Shown: in pieces, positions 9,701-42,574 of the stretch
How the letters are laid out: every line of letters starts with the position of its first letter
How positions within the stretch are numbered: the stretch's first letter is position 1
Assembly: GCF_028372415.1 (NCBI RefSeq)
Contig: NC_092872.1
Span: 517,824,224 to 517,888,223, forward strand
Source: Notamacropus eugenii
Lineage: Eukaryota > Chordata > Mammalia > Diprotodontia > Macropodidae
Direction: 5' to 3'
DNA length: 64,000 nucleotides
Translations under genes and position numbers: made by a program
Notes under the pieces: generated by a model
Seen by the model: only the letters and a program-made list of their open reading frames with translations
What the model was told of the DNA's origin: nothing
The model's database searches: none

Positions 9701-12700
9701 GAAGATTTTGTTAGACCCCTGAGAGAAGGGATTCTGGAACTGCTTCAGAGCTTTGAAGACCAGGGTTTGAGGAAGAAGAAATTCAATGACATCCGAATCT
9801 ACTTTGACACACGGATTATCACACCTCTTTGTGCATCATCTGGTATTGTATACAAAGTACAATTTGATACAAAACCATTAAAGTTTGTCCGTTGGCAGAA
9901 TTCCAAACGTCTGCTCTATGGTTCCTTGGTCTGCATGTCCAAGGATAATTTTGAGACATTTCTTTTTGCAACCGTTTCTAACCGGGACCATGAAGACCTT
10001 TACCATGGAATTGTGCAGCTTTGCTTTAATGAACAGAGTCAGCAGCTATTAGAGGTTCAGCCCTCAGACTCCTTCCTCATGGTGGAAACAACTGCATATT
10101 TTGAAGCTTATAGACATGTGCTAGAAGGGCTACAGGAGATTCAGGAGGAAGATGTCCCCTTTCAGAAAAACATTGTTGAGTGTGAATCATATGTACGAGA
10201 GCCTAGTTACTTGTTAATGGGTGGCAGATACGATTTCACAGCCCTAATAGATAATGGCTTAGCCAGTGAAATTGGGAAACCATCTCTAAGGAACATTCCA
10301 GACTACAGAAGACCAAGAGTTAATGTTTTAGACCCCAACCAATGGCCCTCAAAAGAAGCCCTGAAGCTGGATGAATCACAAATGGCAGCTTTGCAATTTG
10401 CTCTTACTAAGGAATTGGCTATTATTCAGGGACCTCCAGGGACAGGTGAAGTTCTGATATTTTTTTCTTCAAGCTTTATCATATTAACTATTGGGATGGG
10501 CAGGAGGGAGTAATCAGGTTCCCAACATATGCCCAAATCATAAATGATCACCCAGAATTGCTTCCCAAGAACCAGAATAAAAACAAGGATGGAAAGGAGT
10601 GCTAGAGGCAAAGAGATGTTATAAATCAAATACCAAATCATTAATAATCACCATCTCTTACCAAGGGACACTAAATTATAAATTAATGAGCTTTGTCAGT
10701 TTTTATTTAAGGAAAGCTGCCCATAGTAAATATTCTCTGTCACATTAGTAGAAATACCAGGTGCTTTGTAAGAGTTTCACAATGATTTTTTATAGGCAAC
10801 TTAACTGATATCCTCTTTGGATGTACTTTTGTTCCTTGCCCCTCCTCTCTTCCCCATCAGGAATAAGGACCCTAAGCATACTACAAATAATTTTCTTAAA
10901 TGTTAACCTCTGTATTTTTACTTATCTTATAGGGAAAACCTATGTGGGTCTGAAAATTGTCCAAGCCCTTCTGACTAATGAGCAGGTATGGCAGATTAAC
11001 ACACGGAAGTTCCCCATCCTTGTTGTGTGCTATACCAATCATGCCCTGGACCAATTTCTGGAAGGTAAATTTTGCAAGATAACTTGTTCTCTACTAGAAA
11101 GTCAGTGTTGACATTAGCATTTACATGTCACACACAGTATCTTATTCATTAACACCTAGAAGTACCAGTGTTTCCCTTAAAGACAATATAGGAGATGCCA
11201 GGATTGTAATCAAGCCAAAGCTACTCAATGTACTTACTCATTCAAGAGGAATTTTTTTTTTGTGGCTCTTCTCACTTCCCATTATGTTTACTTTTTTCCT
11301 CAGGAATATATAAATGTCATAAGACCAGCATTGTTCGAGTAGGTGGAAGGAGCAACAGTGAAGTCTTGAAGCAGTTCACACTAAGAGAACTGCGAAACAA
11401 ACGAGAATTCCGACGAAATCTCCCTGTACATCTCCGGAGGGCCTACATGAGTGTATGTTCCAAATTAAGACTAGCTAGGGAGTAGAAGCCCCAAGAGGTT
11501 GAAGGGAAACCATAAAATAACACAACAGATATGAAAGTACTTTGGAAAAATTAAGTGCTGAAAGTAACTTGTGATTTTTGTTTCTCTTAACTATCTTCCA
11601 AAAGTGTGTTACATCAGAATTGGGTTTTAAACAAACCTAGTTTCTGAACTTGGGTAAGGTGGGAAGCAGGAGAAAAGTGGAATGGCCAGCTTATAGGTTT
11701 TAAGTGCATGCATTTCTTACCCTTGCTGTTTTCTATGGGCCCAACTGCTTACTTGGGAATACTTCCACATTGAAGTTCAAAAACCATGCTGATATGTCCC
11801 TGTATTTTCCTTGCTGTAAGGAAATCTCCACGAAGAAACTCCCTCTACCAACGCAGATCTGACACCTGTTCTGGAACATATAAAACTAGAACTGCCTTTA
11901 GTACTCACGTTCATTGGCTTACCCAAGATCTTATAGCCAATTTGTCAGAAACAAGACTTAAGCCAAGGTCTTAACAACTCTTTATACACTATGCCTTGCT
12001 GTCTTTTTTCCCCTGATTTTCTTACTGAATTCAGTTTCCTTATTTTCAAATACTTGTTTGAGGGGCTGAGGGAAAGGGAGTGGTATTTTTTTATCCCCAC
12101 AACACATCTTCTTCCTTGAGCAGATCATGACAGAAATGAAACAGTCAGAGCAGGAAATCCACAAAGGAGCTCATCATTTGGAGTGTACCACCAAGGGAGT
12201 TGTACATGAACGACATCTACAGAAATACATTGCCCCCCAACACTGGAACAGCCTGATGAATGGGCCGGTAAGCTGCCACAGTCATTCCAAATTGTTATAA
12301 ATATCTGACTTGCCTCCACCATCCATAATTCTAAAATATGGGTCTGCCAAGCCAGAAAGGTAAACTTTTGTTAATGGTAATTTAAGGACAGAGAGAAGGC
12401 ACTATTTGAAATCCTCAAATGAAAACCACAACTCATTTTCTTTCTGTAAGCCAACAGGCTCATTACTGTTCATTAATGCTGTCTCCCTTTATCAGGATGT
12501 TGAATGGCTTTATTCAAGGAAGGGCTGGAAACAGTCAATGATCCTGGAGTGGCTGGGCCTGGGTTTTACTGCCTTCACCCAAAATGTGTCTTCACCCCCC
12601 AATGAAGAGCCTGAGAATGCAGGTAAAAGGCTTATACTAACATAATCTCCAAAGCTTGGTAATGAAATGGGGAGGAGTAGAGAACCAGTAGTACTTGATG

Positions 12701-15700
12701 AATGTACAATCAAGTCTTTCAGGGCTTTATATTAACCTCCACTCACATTTCATAATTTGAAGACTTCCTTTTCTTCTTCATTTCCTAGAGTCTTTTGTCT
12801 TTCTTTGTCAGAAATTTCTCTCTTGCTTTCCCATCTTCACTTTAGCTCGGCAGGAAGGGGGCGAAGAGGAAGAAGCTGAAGAGGAGGAAGCGCTAATTGA
12901 GATTTCCGAAGAGGCTGACCTGATCCAAGCAGACCGCGTGATTGAGGAAGAAGAGGTTGTTAGGCCTCGACAGAGGAAAAAAGTTGATAATGGAGCTGTA
13001 CAAGAACTGGCTAAAATGCTATTGGCCATGAGACTTGACAACTACGGCCAGGTAGCACCTGAGCAGGAGCAGGCAACTGGAGAATGGGAGGTAAATTTCT
13101 TTTTAAGTAGCATCTAGAAATTCCCAAGAGTGTAAATAAGGAAAGGACTCAAAATTGCAGAAATACTATACTAACCATGAAGAAAATCCAAGGCTAGAAG
13201 ACAGTATCACTGGTGGCTTTATTCCTAGTACTGACCCCTAGCAATATTTTCCTTCATTTCTTTAATTTGTTGGGGGGGGGGGGGATGTTTCTCTGGGAGG
13301 GAGGGGCAATTTTAACACTCACCTATCGAGGTCTATGATTCTAAGACCATAAATCCAGTGGTTCTTATTGGTGCTTTTGCATGTAGACTCAACGCAGTCA
13401 GAAAAAGAAGATGAAGAAGAAAGTGAAGGTAGAGCTCCGAAAGTTGAATGCAATGACTGAAACAGAAGCTAAGGAAATAGAGGATGTGTGGCAACTGGAC
13501 CTAAATTCCAGATGGCAGCTCTACAGGTATCCTCTTCACTCTGCCCCATCTGGTATCACCAGGGATTTGTTTTCCCCACTTTTCTTCACCTTTTCTATTT
13601 CTCCAGTCCTCATCTGGGACATTTTTCCAGTGTATTTTCACTTGCCCTTCCTCACTCCAGTCTGTTCTACTTCCAGCAGCAAGAACCATTTCCTCAATTG
13701 TAATTGTGATCCTTTCAGTATCTTAGAATCTTATAGTAGATCCCAGATGCCTCTTGCATTAAATTAAGATCCTTGATTGTAGGCTTTAAAGCTGTCCTCA
13801 CAACTTCTATGACATTCTATTTTTCTATTACCTACAATATAATTTTTTCATTTTATGTTCTGGTCATTAAGCAGATCTGCTTCCCTTATATACCCTATTC
13901 TTTTGACTTTTCCATCTCATCGCATGTATATGTTTGTTACTTGTTTATCATGGGTATTTGTTTGACCTTTCTTCCCATTAAATTAAGCTTCTTCCAGTCA
14001 GGAATTTCCTAGTGTCATAACAATATACAGCCAAGTAGACACTCAAGAAATGTGTTAACAAGCAGGGATATACCTTCTACTTCATGACCATTTTACCATC
14101 TGATTGCTTACTTTCATTCACTTTCTGTAGGATGTGGCTGCAGATGTATCAAGCAGATATTCGAAGAAGGATCCTAAACCATGAACGACTATACCAGGCC
14201 TCAGCAGAAAGGATGGTAGAGCTGAAGCTACAAGAGGATCTCTGTATCCTCAAAGATGCTCAAATTGTAGGCATGACAACTACAGGTAAATAGATATGGG
14301 GAAAATTAGCAGCTTCAGTTTAAGTCCATAACTAGATCACAGCTATTAGCAAATTGGAAGGATAGAAAGATTCATCTCCAAAATGCCTCGTGACAGAAAA
14401 AGGCTAGTATATAGGAAACTGTCACTAGGCTGCCTCTGAGTTATGCTAGTCTCAAAAAATGTGAGTTATTCACCCTGTTATTTGAAGGTCTGATTTGATA
14501 GATAAAAAGTCCAGATTCAGTGCCACCTTATAAATTAAGGGGAGTGCTTGGTGTGCTGTTGTTCAGTTGTGTCTGACTTCATGACCCCATTTGGGGGTTT
14601 TCTTGGCAAAGATACGGGAGTGGATTGCCACTTCCTTCTCCAGCTCACTTGACAGATGAAGAAAATGAGGCAGACAGGACTAAGTGACTTGCCCAGGGCC
14701 ACACAGATAATACATGTCTGAGGCCAGATTTGATGAGTCTTCCTGACTCCAAGCCTGGGACTATCCACTGCACCACCTACATTGGTGTGTAGGTAGGCAC
14801 AAAGGATAGTTCCCCTGTTGTAGTAAGGGTCTTCATGTTGCCCAAGGAGTTTATTCTTTCTCCCTATACTTAAGGTGCTGCCAAGTACCGCCAGATCCTA
14901 CAGAAGGTGGAACCTCGAATTGTCATAGTTGAGGAAGCAGCAGAGGTCCTAGAGGCCCACACCATTGCCACACTGAGCAAAGCCTGCCAGCATCTCATCC
15001 TCATTGGGGATCACCAGCAGGTAAATTCAGGCCTACTTTTACACAGCCAATAAAAAAATTCAAATAATGAAATATTTGTGATGTGCTTTACTTCCCTCTG
15101 AAATTTCCCTCTGTTGCCATTCTCTTCACAGTCCAATCTGAAAAGTATTGTTAGGGCACCTGATAAAATCAAAAATCAGATTTTGCCCTTTCCTCTTTAG
15201 TTAACTCTACCAATTTTTCTAATTTATTTTGTAGAGTATGTCAGTTTGGCTGTACTTTGAACCAAATATTACATGTGTTATATATTTTTCTCCACTCCCT
15301 ACAGCTGCGCCCCAGTGCCAACGTGTATGACCTGGCAAAGAACTTCAATCTAGAGGTCTCACTCTTTGAGCGGCTAGTAAATGTCAACCTTCCCTTTGTC
15401 CGTCTGAATTACCAGGTGAGAAACAATAGACCTTGGCTACGGATTTGATATATTTCTTTTTTATTCCTCATTTACTAGCTGAAAAGTATTAAGGTCTCAC
15501 CATTAACAAAACTGATTTCACATGAAAGTAAACTGTACTCTCACTGATGTGACTCTCAATTCAGTTTTATTTTTCTTCCTAAGGCTTGACTTGGGTATAG
15601 CTGGTTTGGCCATTTGGAACATTTGGCAATGTGCTTTCTCCCAAGTTTTTCCAACAGCAAAATTAGGATTATGCATCTTAGCCTTTGGAGCATTTGCCCA

Positions 15701-18694
15701 CTTTTCAGGATTTAAGAGTATCATGCTTCAAATAACATGTCTATTTGTTTCAGCATCGCATGCGCCCTGAAATTGCACGGCTGTTGACACCCCACATTTA
15801 CCAAGATCTGGAGAATCATCCCTCTGTTCTCAAGTATGAAAAAATTAAGGTGAGTTTATTCAAACAGATATTTTCTATGATTATTACTAGCAGTTTAGGG
15901 AATTGTATAAGAGAAGAAAAACAACTGCTGAGAGTGATACAGCTCCTTCCAGCTTAATCAGCAAGAAGTATTCAGTAGAAAACATACCTGGCCTTTGGTA
16001 ATCCAGTTGGTCTATTGACTTAATTAGATATAATTAGGAAAAGGTCCCAATCAAAACAAAGAGTAGAATAAAAGTAGAGTCAAAGAACTTTTTTTAAAGA
16101 GTGTCTTTCTAGAAATGAGCCAACCATCCATGTCAGAGTTAAGTCACATCAGCAGTGACTACTAAACTATATCTAGGACTGAATTTCAGTCACCTTTTCG
16201 AAGTGCCCAGTTGTGCCTATCTTTAACAGGGTTTTCTTTTTATTTTTCACAGGGGGTCTCTTCCAATCTCTTTTTCATAGAGCATGACTTCCCTGAACAA
16301 GAGATCCTAGAAGGGAAAAGTCACCAAAATCAACATGAGGCTCGTTTTGTGGTAGAATTGTGCAAGTACTTCCTGTGTCAGGAGTATCTGCCATCCCAGA
16401 TCACTATCCTTACAACCTATACTGGACAGCTTTTCTGTCTCCGCAAACTCATGCCAGCTAAGACATTTGCAGGTGTGAAAGTCCATGTTGTGGACAAATA
16501 CCAAGGAGAAGAGAATGACATCATTCTGCTATCCCTTGTGCGGAGCAACAAAGAAGAAAAAGTTGGGTTCCTGAAGATCAAAAACCGAATCTGTGTAGCT
16601 CTGTCCAGAGCCAAAAAGGGAATGTACTGCATTGGGAACATGGGGATGCTGGCCAAAGTTCCATTGTGGAGCAAGATCCTTCACACTCTGAGAGAAAATG
16701 GTCAGATTGGCAGTGCACTAATGTTGTGCTGTCAGAACCATCCTGATACACAAACACTGGTATCCAAAGCCACAGACTTTCACCAGGTGCCAGAAGGGGG
16801 TTGTAGCCTCCCCTGTGAATTTCGGCTGAGTTGTGGACATGTCTGTACTAGAGCCTGCCATCCCTATGATTCTAATCACAAAGAATTCCAATGCATGAAG
16901 CCTTGTCAGAAGATACTCTGTGCTGATGGACATCGGTGTCCATCAGTTTGCTTCCAGCCCTGTGGCCCTTGCCAAGTAAAAGTCCCTAAAACAATTCTGC
17001 GTTGTGGACACCAACAAATGGTCCCATGTTTCATGCCAGAGTCAGATTTCTGCTGCCAGGAGCCTTGCCCCAAGTTCCTGACATGTGGGCACAGATGCAG
17101 TCACTCCTGTGGAGAAGAGTGTGTTCGTCTTTGTTCTGAGATGGTCACTGTCAATCTCAAGTGTGGACATAACCAGCAAGTGAAATGTGGCAATGTAGAA
17201 GATCTTCAATATGGCTTACCTGTCAAGTGTACTACCAAGTGTGGCACAATCTTAGACTGTGGGCACCCTTGCCCCGGCTCTTGCCATGACTGCTATGAAG
17301 GACGATTTCATGAGCGCTGCCAGCGTCCCTGCAAGCGCTTACTCATCTGCTCACATAAATGCCAGGAGCCTTGCATTGGTGAGTGTCCACCTTGTCAAAG
17401 GACCTGCCAGAATCGCTGTGTTCATAGCCAGTGTAAAAAGAAGTGTGGAGAGCTGTGCAGCCCATGTGTAGAACCTTGTACTTGGCACTGCCAGCACTAC
17501 CAGTGCACCAAACTTTGCTGTGAACCATGTGATCGGCCCCCATGCTATGTGCCTTGTACCAAGTTGTTGGCTTGTAACCATCCTTGCATTGGCCTGTGTG
17601 GGGAACCATGCCCTAAAAAGTGTCGTGTGTGTCATCAAGATGAAGTAACACAGATTTTCTTTGGCTTTGAAGATGAACCAGATGCCCGCTTTGTACAACT
17701 GGAGGATTGTAGCCACATCTTTGAGGTGCAGGCTCTTGACCGCTATATGAATGAACAAAAAGATGAAGAAGTTGCCATCAAGTTGAAAGTCTGTCCTATC
17801 TGTCAGGTTCCTATCCGCAAGAACCTTAGGTATGGTACTAGCATAAAAAAGCGTCTGGAAGAGATTGAGAGGATCAAGGAAAAGATACAAGGCTCAGCTG
17901 GCGAAATCACTACCAGGCAGGAGGAGCTACAGGTCCTGCTAGAAGCGAAGACCAATATCCAAAGGTTACTCCCTGAGGATTTTCTCATGCTAAAAGAAAA
18001 GCTCTCTCAGTCTGATCTGTCTGTGAAAGCCTTGGGTCTAGCTGAAAATCAAATCAGCTTCTATGAGCGCTTAGCCAGCATACGGGAATCCCTGAGCAAG
18101 ATAGAAGTCAGTGAAAGGGCTGGGGTAAGGATGCGGCTGGAACAAGTCCATAAGTGGCTAGCAAAGGAGCGTCTGAGTTTTACCAGCCAGGAACTGGAAG
18201 ACCTCCAAAGTGAAGTACAGAGGATAACATACTTGGTGAACCTCTTGATCCGCTGCAAGATGGCAGGGGGGAAAATGAGCAGTTCAGTAGTGGAAGAAGT
18301 AGCTACCCTTCGAGAGATCCTAGAGGGCACTTTTAAATTCAGTAAAAACGATGAAGAACTGGTGGTGAAGAAATTGAAAGCTCTGGATGCTGTCCTTCCT
18401 TGCTGTGGCTTGGGCATCTCAGAACAAGAGCGGGTACAGATAGTAAATGCTTTGGGCTATCCCCAAGGTCACTGGTTCAAATGCCCTAATGGCCACATCT
18501 ATGTGATTGGCAATTGTGGGGGAGCAATGCAAAGGGGTAAATGTCCTGATTGTAATGCAGTAATTGGTGGTGAAAACCACACTCTGGAAAGTAACAACCA
18601 ATTGGCTTCAGAGATGGATGGTGCCCAACACGCAGCTTGGTCTGAAACAGCCAACAACCTGTTTAACTTTGAGGACATCCACAGGTTGATCTAG
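6797..18694 (+). CDS. ZNFX1: ZNFX1, NFX1-type zinc finger helicase, 13 coding exons
   Basis: Coding exons: 6797-6854, 8619-10445, 10933-11064, 11304-11452, 12124-12267, 12496-12622, 12846-13090, 13387-13526, 14131-14285, 14875-15020, 15305-15415, 15754-15849 and 16253-18694. They sum to 5,772 nt (1,923 codons plus stop) in one open frame; human ZNFX1 is 1,918 residues from memory. The start opens [12 protein letters not shown] charged, disordered N-terminus is followed by an SF1/UPF1-like helicase: Walker A GPPGTGKT near residues 622-629 (split by intron 3), Walker B-type VEEAAE near 1010, QGEEND near 1190 and a VALSRAKKG motif near 1225. The NFX1-type Cys-rich fingers span about 1294-1570. 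The C-terminal RZ finger (WFKCPNGH, then C and CPDC) starts near 1851. Known role: an interferon-induced dsRNA-binding helicase of antiviral defence that works with MAVS; its worm relative acts in small-RNA inheritance. Two large exons hold most of the protein. At the exon 6/7 junction (genomic exon 6 ending 12267) the product reads NGPDVEW, two residues shorter than human. Confidence 0.97.
7500..7720 (+). repeat. Old L2-like fragment in ZNFX1 intron 2
   Basis: Weak likeness to the L2 3' end: CACCAAGCCTTCCTGATCC, a CT-rich middle and a terminal TTGAATAAATATT. Strongly decayed. Confidence 0.4.
13600..14030 (+). repeat. Old L2 LINE fragment in ZNFX1 intron 9
   Basis: CT-rich sequence with phrases in the order of the L2 reverse transcriptase tail, such as TCTGTTCTACTTCCAGC and a later CTGCTTCCCTTATA. 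Occupies most of the intron between 13526 and 14131. Confidence 0.4.
14553..14785 (+). repeat. CORE-SINE in ZNFX1 intron 10
   Basis: Well-preserved copy: CTGTTGTTCAGTTGTGTCTG at the head, CATGACCCCATTTGGGGG, MIR-like core, CCACTGCACCACCTA at the tail. Better preserved than the intron 1 copy, so probably younger. Confidence 0.9.
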
Positions 18695-18915
18695 GAAGAT
18701 GATTTCCTATTACCTTTCCTTTCCTTCTCTCTCAGCCATAGCCAGGCTGGGCTTGGCTTCCTGAAGAAAGGACTGCTATTTCTGACTTCCCTGAAATCTT
18801 GGCACTCTACCGACCCATTTTAGGACTTTTCCAATGTTTGTTCCTAGAGTTAGTCCTGCGCTTAAGTGAGCACTTTACCTCTAATCGAGAATAAAATTAA
18901 TAGACAAGATTTTCC
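18695..18915 (+). terminator. ZNFX1: ZNFX1 3' UTR and polyadenylation signal
   Basis: Short 3' UTR of about 220 nt after the TAG stop. AATAAA at 18890-18895 predicts cleavage near 18910-18915. Confidence 0.75.
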
Positions 18916-20159
18916 CTTTTCTTTCTCTTATAAGGTCAACCTCCCTGGTGCATGTTTTGGGCTTAAGTTGCCTAGTGATAATCTTCTGGCCCTGTCTTCC
19001 TGCCTGTCTTAGCTAAATGCTCTTTGTACAGTGCTTATAATGGCACTAGGCACATGGTAGGAGCTTAATACTTAATGACTGCATCTCAGGCCCCAGCTAT
19101 GCAACCCAATTTTGTCCCAAAGGAGCTACATAGAAGACATTTGTCCTTGAAAGAAGCTCAACTGGAACATTTCCTGCATTCTTTTGGGGCCACCTTTACT
19201 CCAGAAGGCACTGAAGAAAATACAGAAAATTCAAAGTCTATGACAGGGTTTTAAACCTAACTTGGGCCTTGCACATGTCCACGGTGACCAAGGAGTTAAC
19301 AACAGTAATACTTCCATTCCCTTGAATTTCGAGAAGGCAAGAAGTTTTTTATTGCGTTTTAAACAGGTTTGGAAGCAAGGCTGCCTCATGGGGCATGCCT
19401 CATTCATTCCCCCAATGGAATAAAAGTGACATTCAGTACCAGCAGCACCTTCTTATCAAAGTGTAACCCTTTCATCTCTCCTTCCTTTATCATGGCTTTT
19501 GCCTGGGTGGAGCTTTTAGCATGCCTCCGATGTCTGCAGGCCCAGGCCAGGCTCAGGCCGTCTGTCCTGCTTAGGTGTTGCCTCCATGGCATTTGTTCCA
19601 TAAAAGACATAGATTTCTCAGGTCCTTTCTACTGTTTGCAAGCAAAATTCCCCTACCTTATGTATGCGTTCCCTTTTTGTCTTTACTATGCACTTTAGAA
19701 TATGATGCCAATTAATAAAGCAATTATTGACAAAAGTAAATGATCCGTATTTCCTTCTAATAGCTGCTGCCAACTTGGCTCTGTTAGCATCTCTACTTTT
19801 TTCAGTCAATAGGTAACCAAGACACCATGCTTCTATGGGATAAATCAAAGTTTCCTCTGGTTCTGCTTCCCTTTATAAAGCTAACTTTATCTGTCCACAA
19901 CCTTTGTCGCATAGAACAAAAGAATATATCCCTTCTCAGGCAAGAGGAGTAACCTCAATCCCCATCCCATCCTTTTAGAAAGAATTATGATACAGATTAC
20001 TGCCACAAAATCCCAGTATTACCAAAGAAATGCAATTACGTTGTTTAAGTTGATGCCCTGGATAGGAAGTATTGAGAATGTTTTTATCTGGCATGGAACA
20101 CACAGCAAGACCACCTTAGAATAAAGATGCTCAAAGAAAGATCAGTTTTTTAAAAACAA
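18916..20159. other. Convergent interval between ZNFX1 and DDX27
   Basis: No gene seen. An L2 3' tail lies at about 19005-19090 (plus; CTAGGCACATGGTAGG). A minus-strand AATAAA at 19352-19347 could serve a long DDX27 3' UTR. The short reading frames here look like nothing known. Confidence 0.5.
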
Positions 20160-20292
20160 ATGCAAACTACTGAGACTTTTAATAGAGCTTTTTAAAGAGC
20201 ATTTTTACAATCAAAAAGAAGAGTGGAGTTACATTTCCTCTAGGGAAGGGATTAAAGGCTTAAACCTTAAGTACTTCTTCAGGTAACTATAG
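20160..20292 (-). terminator. DDX27: DDX27 3' UTR, short form
   Basis: ATTAAA on the minus strand at 20183-20178, followed by a T/G-rich run, would give a 3' UTR of about 130 nt. The alternative AATAAA near 19350 would extend it to about 960 nt. Confidence 0.45.
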
Positions 20293-40772
<20,480 letters not shown>

Positions 40773-41700
40773 GGTGCTTCCACAAATCCTTCCCGTAGCG
40801 TGGAGAGCCGCCTGCACTTCCGCTTCAGTCACCACCCATTTCCTCTCTTCGGCCACCGTCGATTTACGCATGCGCGGAAGCAGGGCGGGCGGCTGCGTGT
40901 GTTGGGAGTAAAGGTGGGGGCGGAGGTGGCAAAGGCTCTTTCCTTTCTTACGCAAGTTACGTCCAGGCTTCCAAGTCTGCGCAGGCGCCGTAGCGGCACG
41001 CAATTCTGTGCCGGAACCTCCGCTCTTGCGGGCCTTTGCTTCAGTCAAAAAAGCGTGGGGGGAGAAGGGTGTCCGGTTAATTGGGCCGATGCGGCCTCTT
41101 GGGAGGGCGAGGGTTTGTGGCTTGATTTGTAAATCAGTGCCCTCGTTCTAACCGATGAGGGAGAGAGCAGCCCGCAGAAGGGAGGACGCGGAGGAAGGGA
41201 AGGGCTGCAGGCGGTCACCGAGCCCTTCGGAAGGCCCTGCTGTGTGCCCGGCACTGGGCCCAGTGAGGAAGACGGGGGAGGGAGGGTCCCGGCGGACGGC
41301 CGCCTCGGCCTGATGACCAGACCGCAGCCCCCGCTCGGGCCCCGGCACTTCCAGCTGCGACGTTTCCTTAACTTACTGTTGCTCTCCTTGCCTCAAATCT
41401 TTCTCCTCTCGAGGGGAGAGAATCGGTAACCAAATATTCCCTGTGGTGGAGCCCTCCACCTTGGGCACAGTCCTTCCCTCAGACCGGGGCCACGGCTTGT
41501 CTGCTGGTGCCCCCCCAGCCGGGAGCCGGAGTGGCAGGTGGCCACAGACAGCGCTCGTCAAGGCCAGCCTCCTCCTCTCACAGAGTAGAGAACGGAGGCC
41601 CAGGCGGAAGGTTACGGAGGGGATCGGCCGCGGACCACCACACGAGCGACCACCTCTTCCTCTTCTCTAAGCCGGAAGCTATGTGGACAGCTTCCACATT

Positions 41701-42574
41701 TACCCGATGGTGACAACCGCTGGTCTTAATCTTTTAGCAGTTGTCTCATTCTATGGTTCTCCCTTGAAGTTTGCTAAGCTGTAATATTGAAAATGAACCA
41801 TCACAGTGATGTATGTGTGGGATTTTTTTTTTTTAAGAAAAGTAATGAGAACTGAGGGGCTATATTTTCCAAAAACAAAATCAGAGCACAAGGTCTACTA
41901 GGATATTTCTAACCAAATTAGAAATATCGTATATTCCTTTCTTGAAATTATGAGTCTCTTGGAAAATTCAGGCTCTGTGGCCACCATATGAGCATTAAAC
42001 TATAAATTGCTTAAAAACAAAAACCAGGTGCTATAAAGAACCTAGCATATGCTCAAAAATGATAAGTAACTGGTACCAACATAAATCAAGGAAACTAAAT
42101 CCAAGGCTACTTAGTCTTAGTCCTCTGTTTTATATCTATATGACGTGATATTTAAAAAGGTTTTAAGAGACATAATTTCTGAAAATTTCATCATTTTATT
42201 AATATGCCAGCATGCTTACTAATAAAAGAATGAACACTTGGTATCTACACTTGGTATCTCTTAGTCCAAAGACAATCATGAAAAAGGGCTTATGGCTTAT
42301 ATGGCCATGGGGGGAAGGAGGGGGAGGTGTTCCTAAGGGTAGCAATCAACTTTGATTAGTTAACAGTTAATGAGAGAGTGAATATTACAACGAGGGACTG
42401 GACCTAAACTTTGATTATATCATTTATTTCTTGAGTTACCCCCAGCCTTGGGCAATCTATTCAAACAATTTATCCCCATCCAGATCTGAGGAGAACACAA
42501 TGGCTACCCCACCTGGGTGAACAAGAAAGTGTGTCCAATCTCATTATCAGTTATATCCTTCAAGAGAGCCAAAC
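41701..42574. other. AT-rich intergenic stretch without a gene
   Basis: No coding likeness and no repeat that I recognise. Confidence 0.4.

Noticed and set aside
10446-10513. Read-through of ZNFX1 exon 3 past Walker A
   Set aside because: A donor follows GGGACAG, and the next exon restores GKTYVGLK. The read-through is intron.
16211-16252. Upstream extension of the last ZNFX1 exon to an ATG at 16211
   Set aside because: The extra residues lie before a clear TTTTTCACAG acceptor and do not match human ZNFX1. They are intron.
17351-17890. Minus-strand reading frame of 179 codons opposite ZNFX1
   Set aside because: A shadow of the Cys-rich coding strand, with no likeness of its own.
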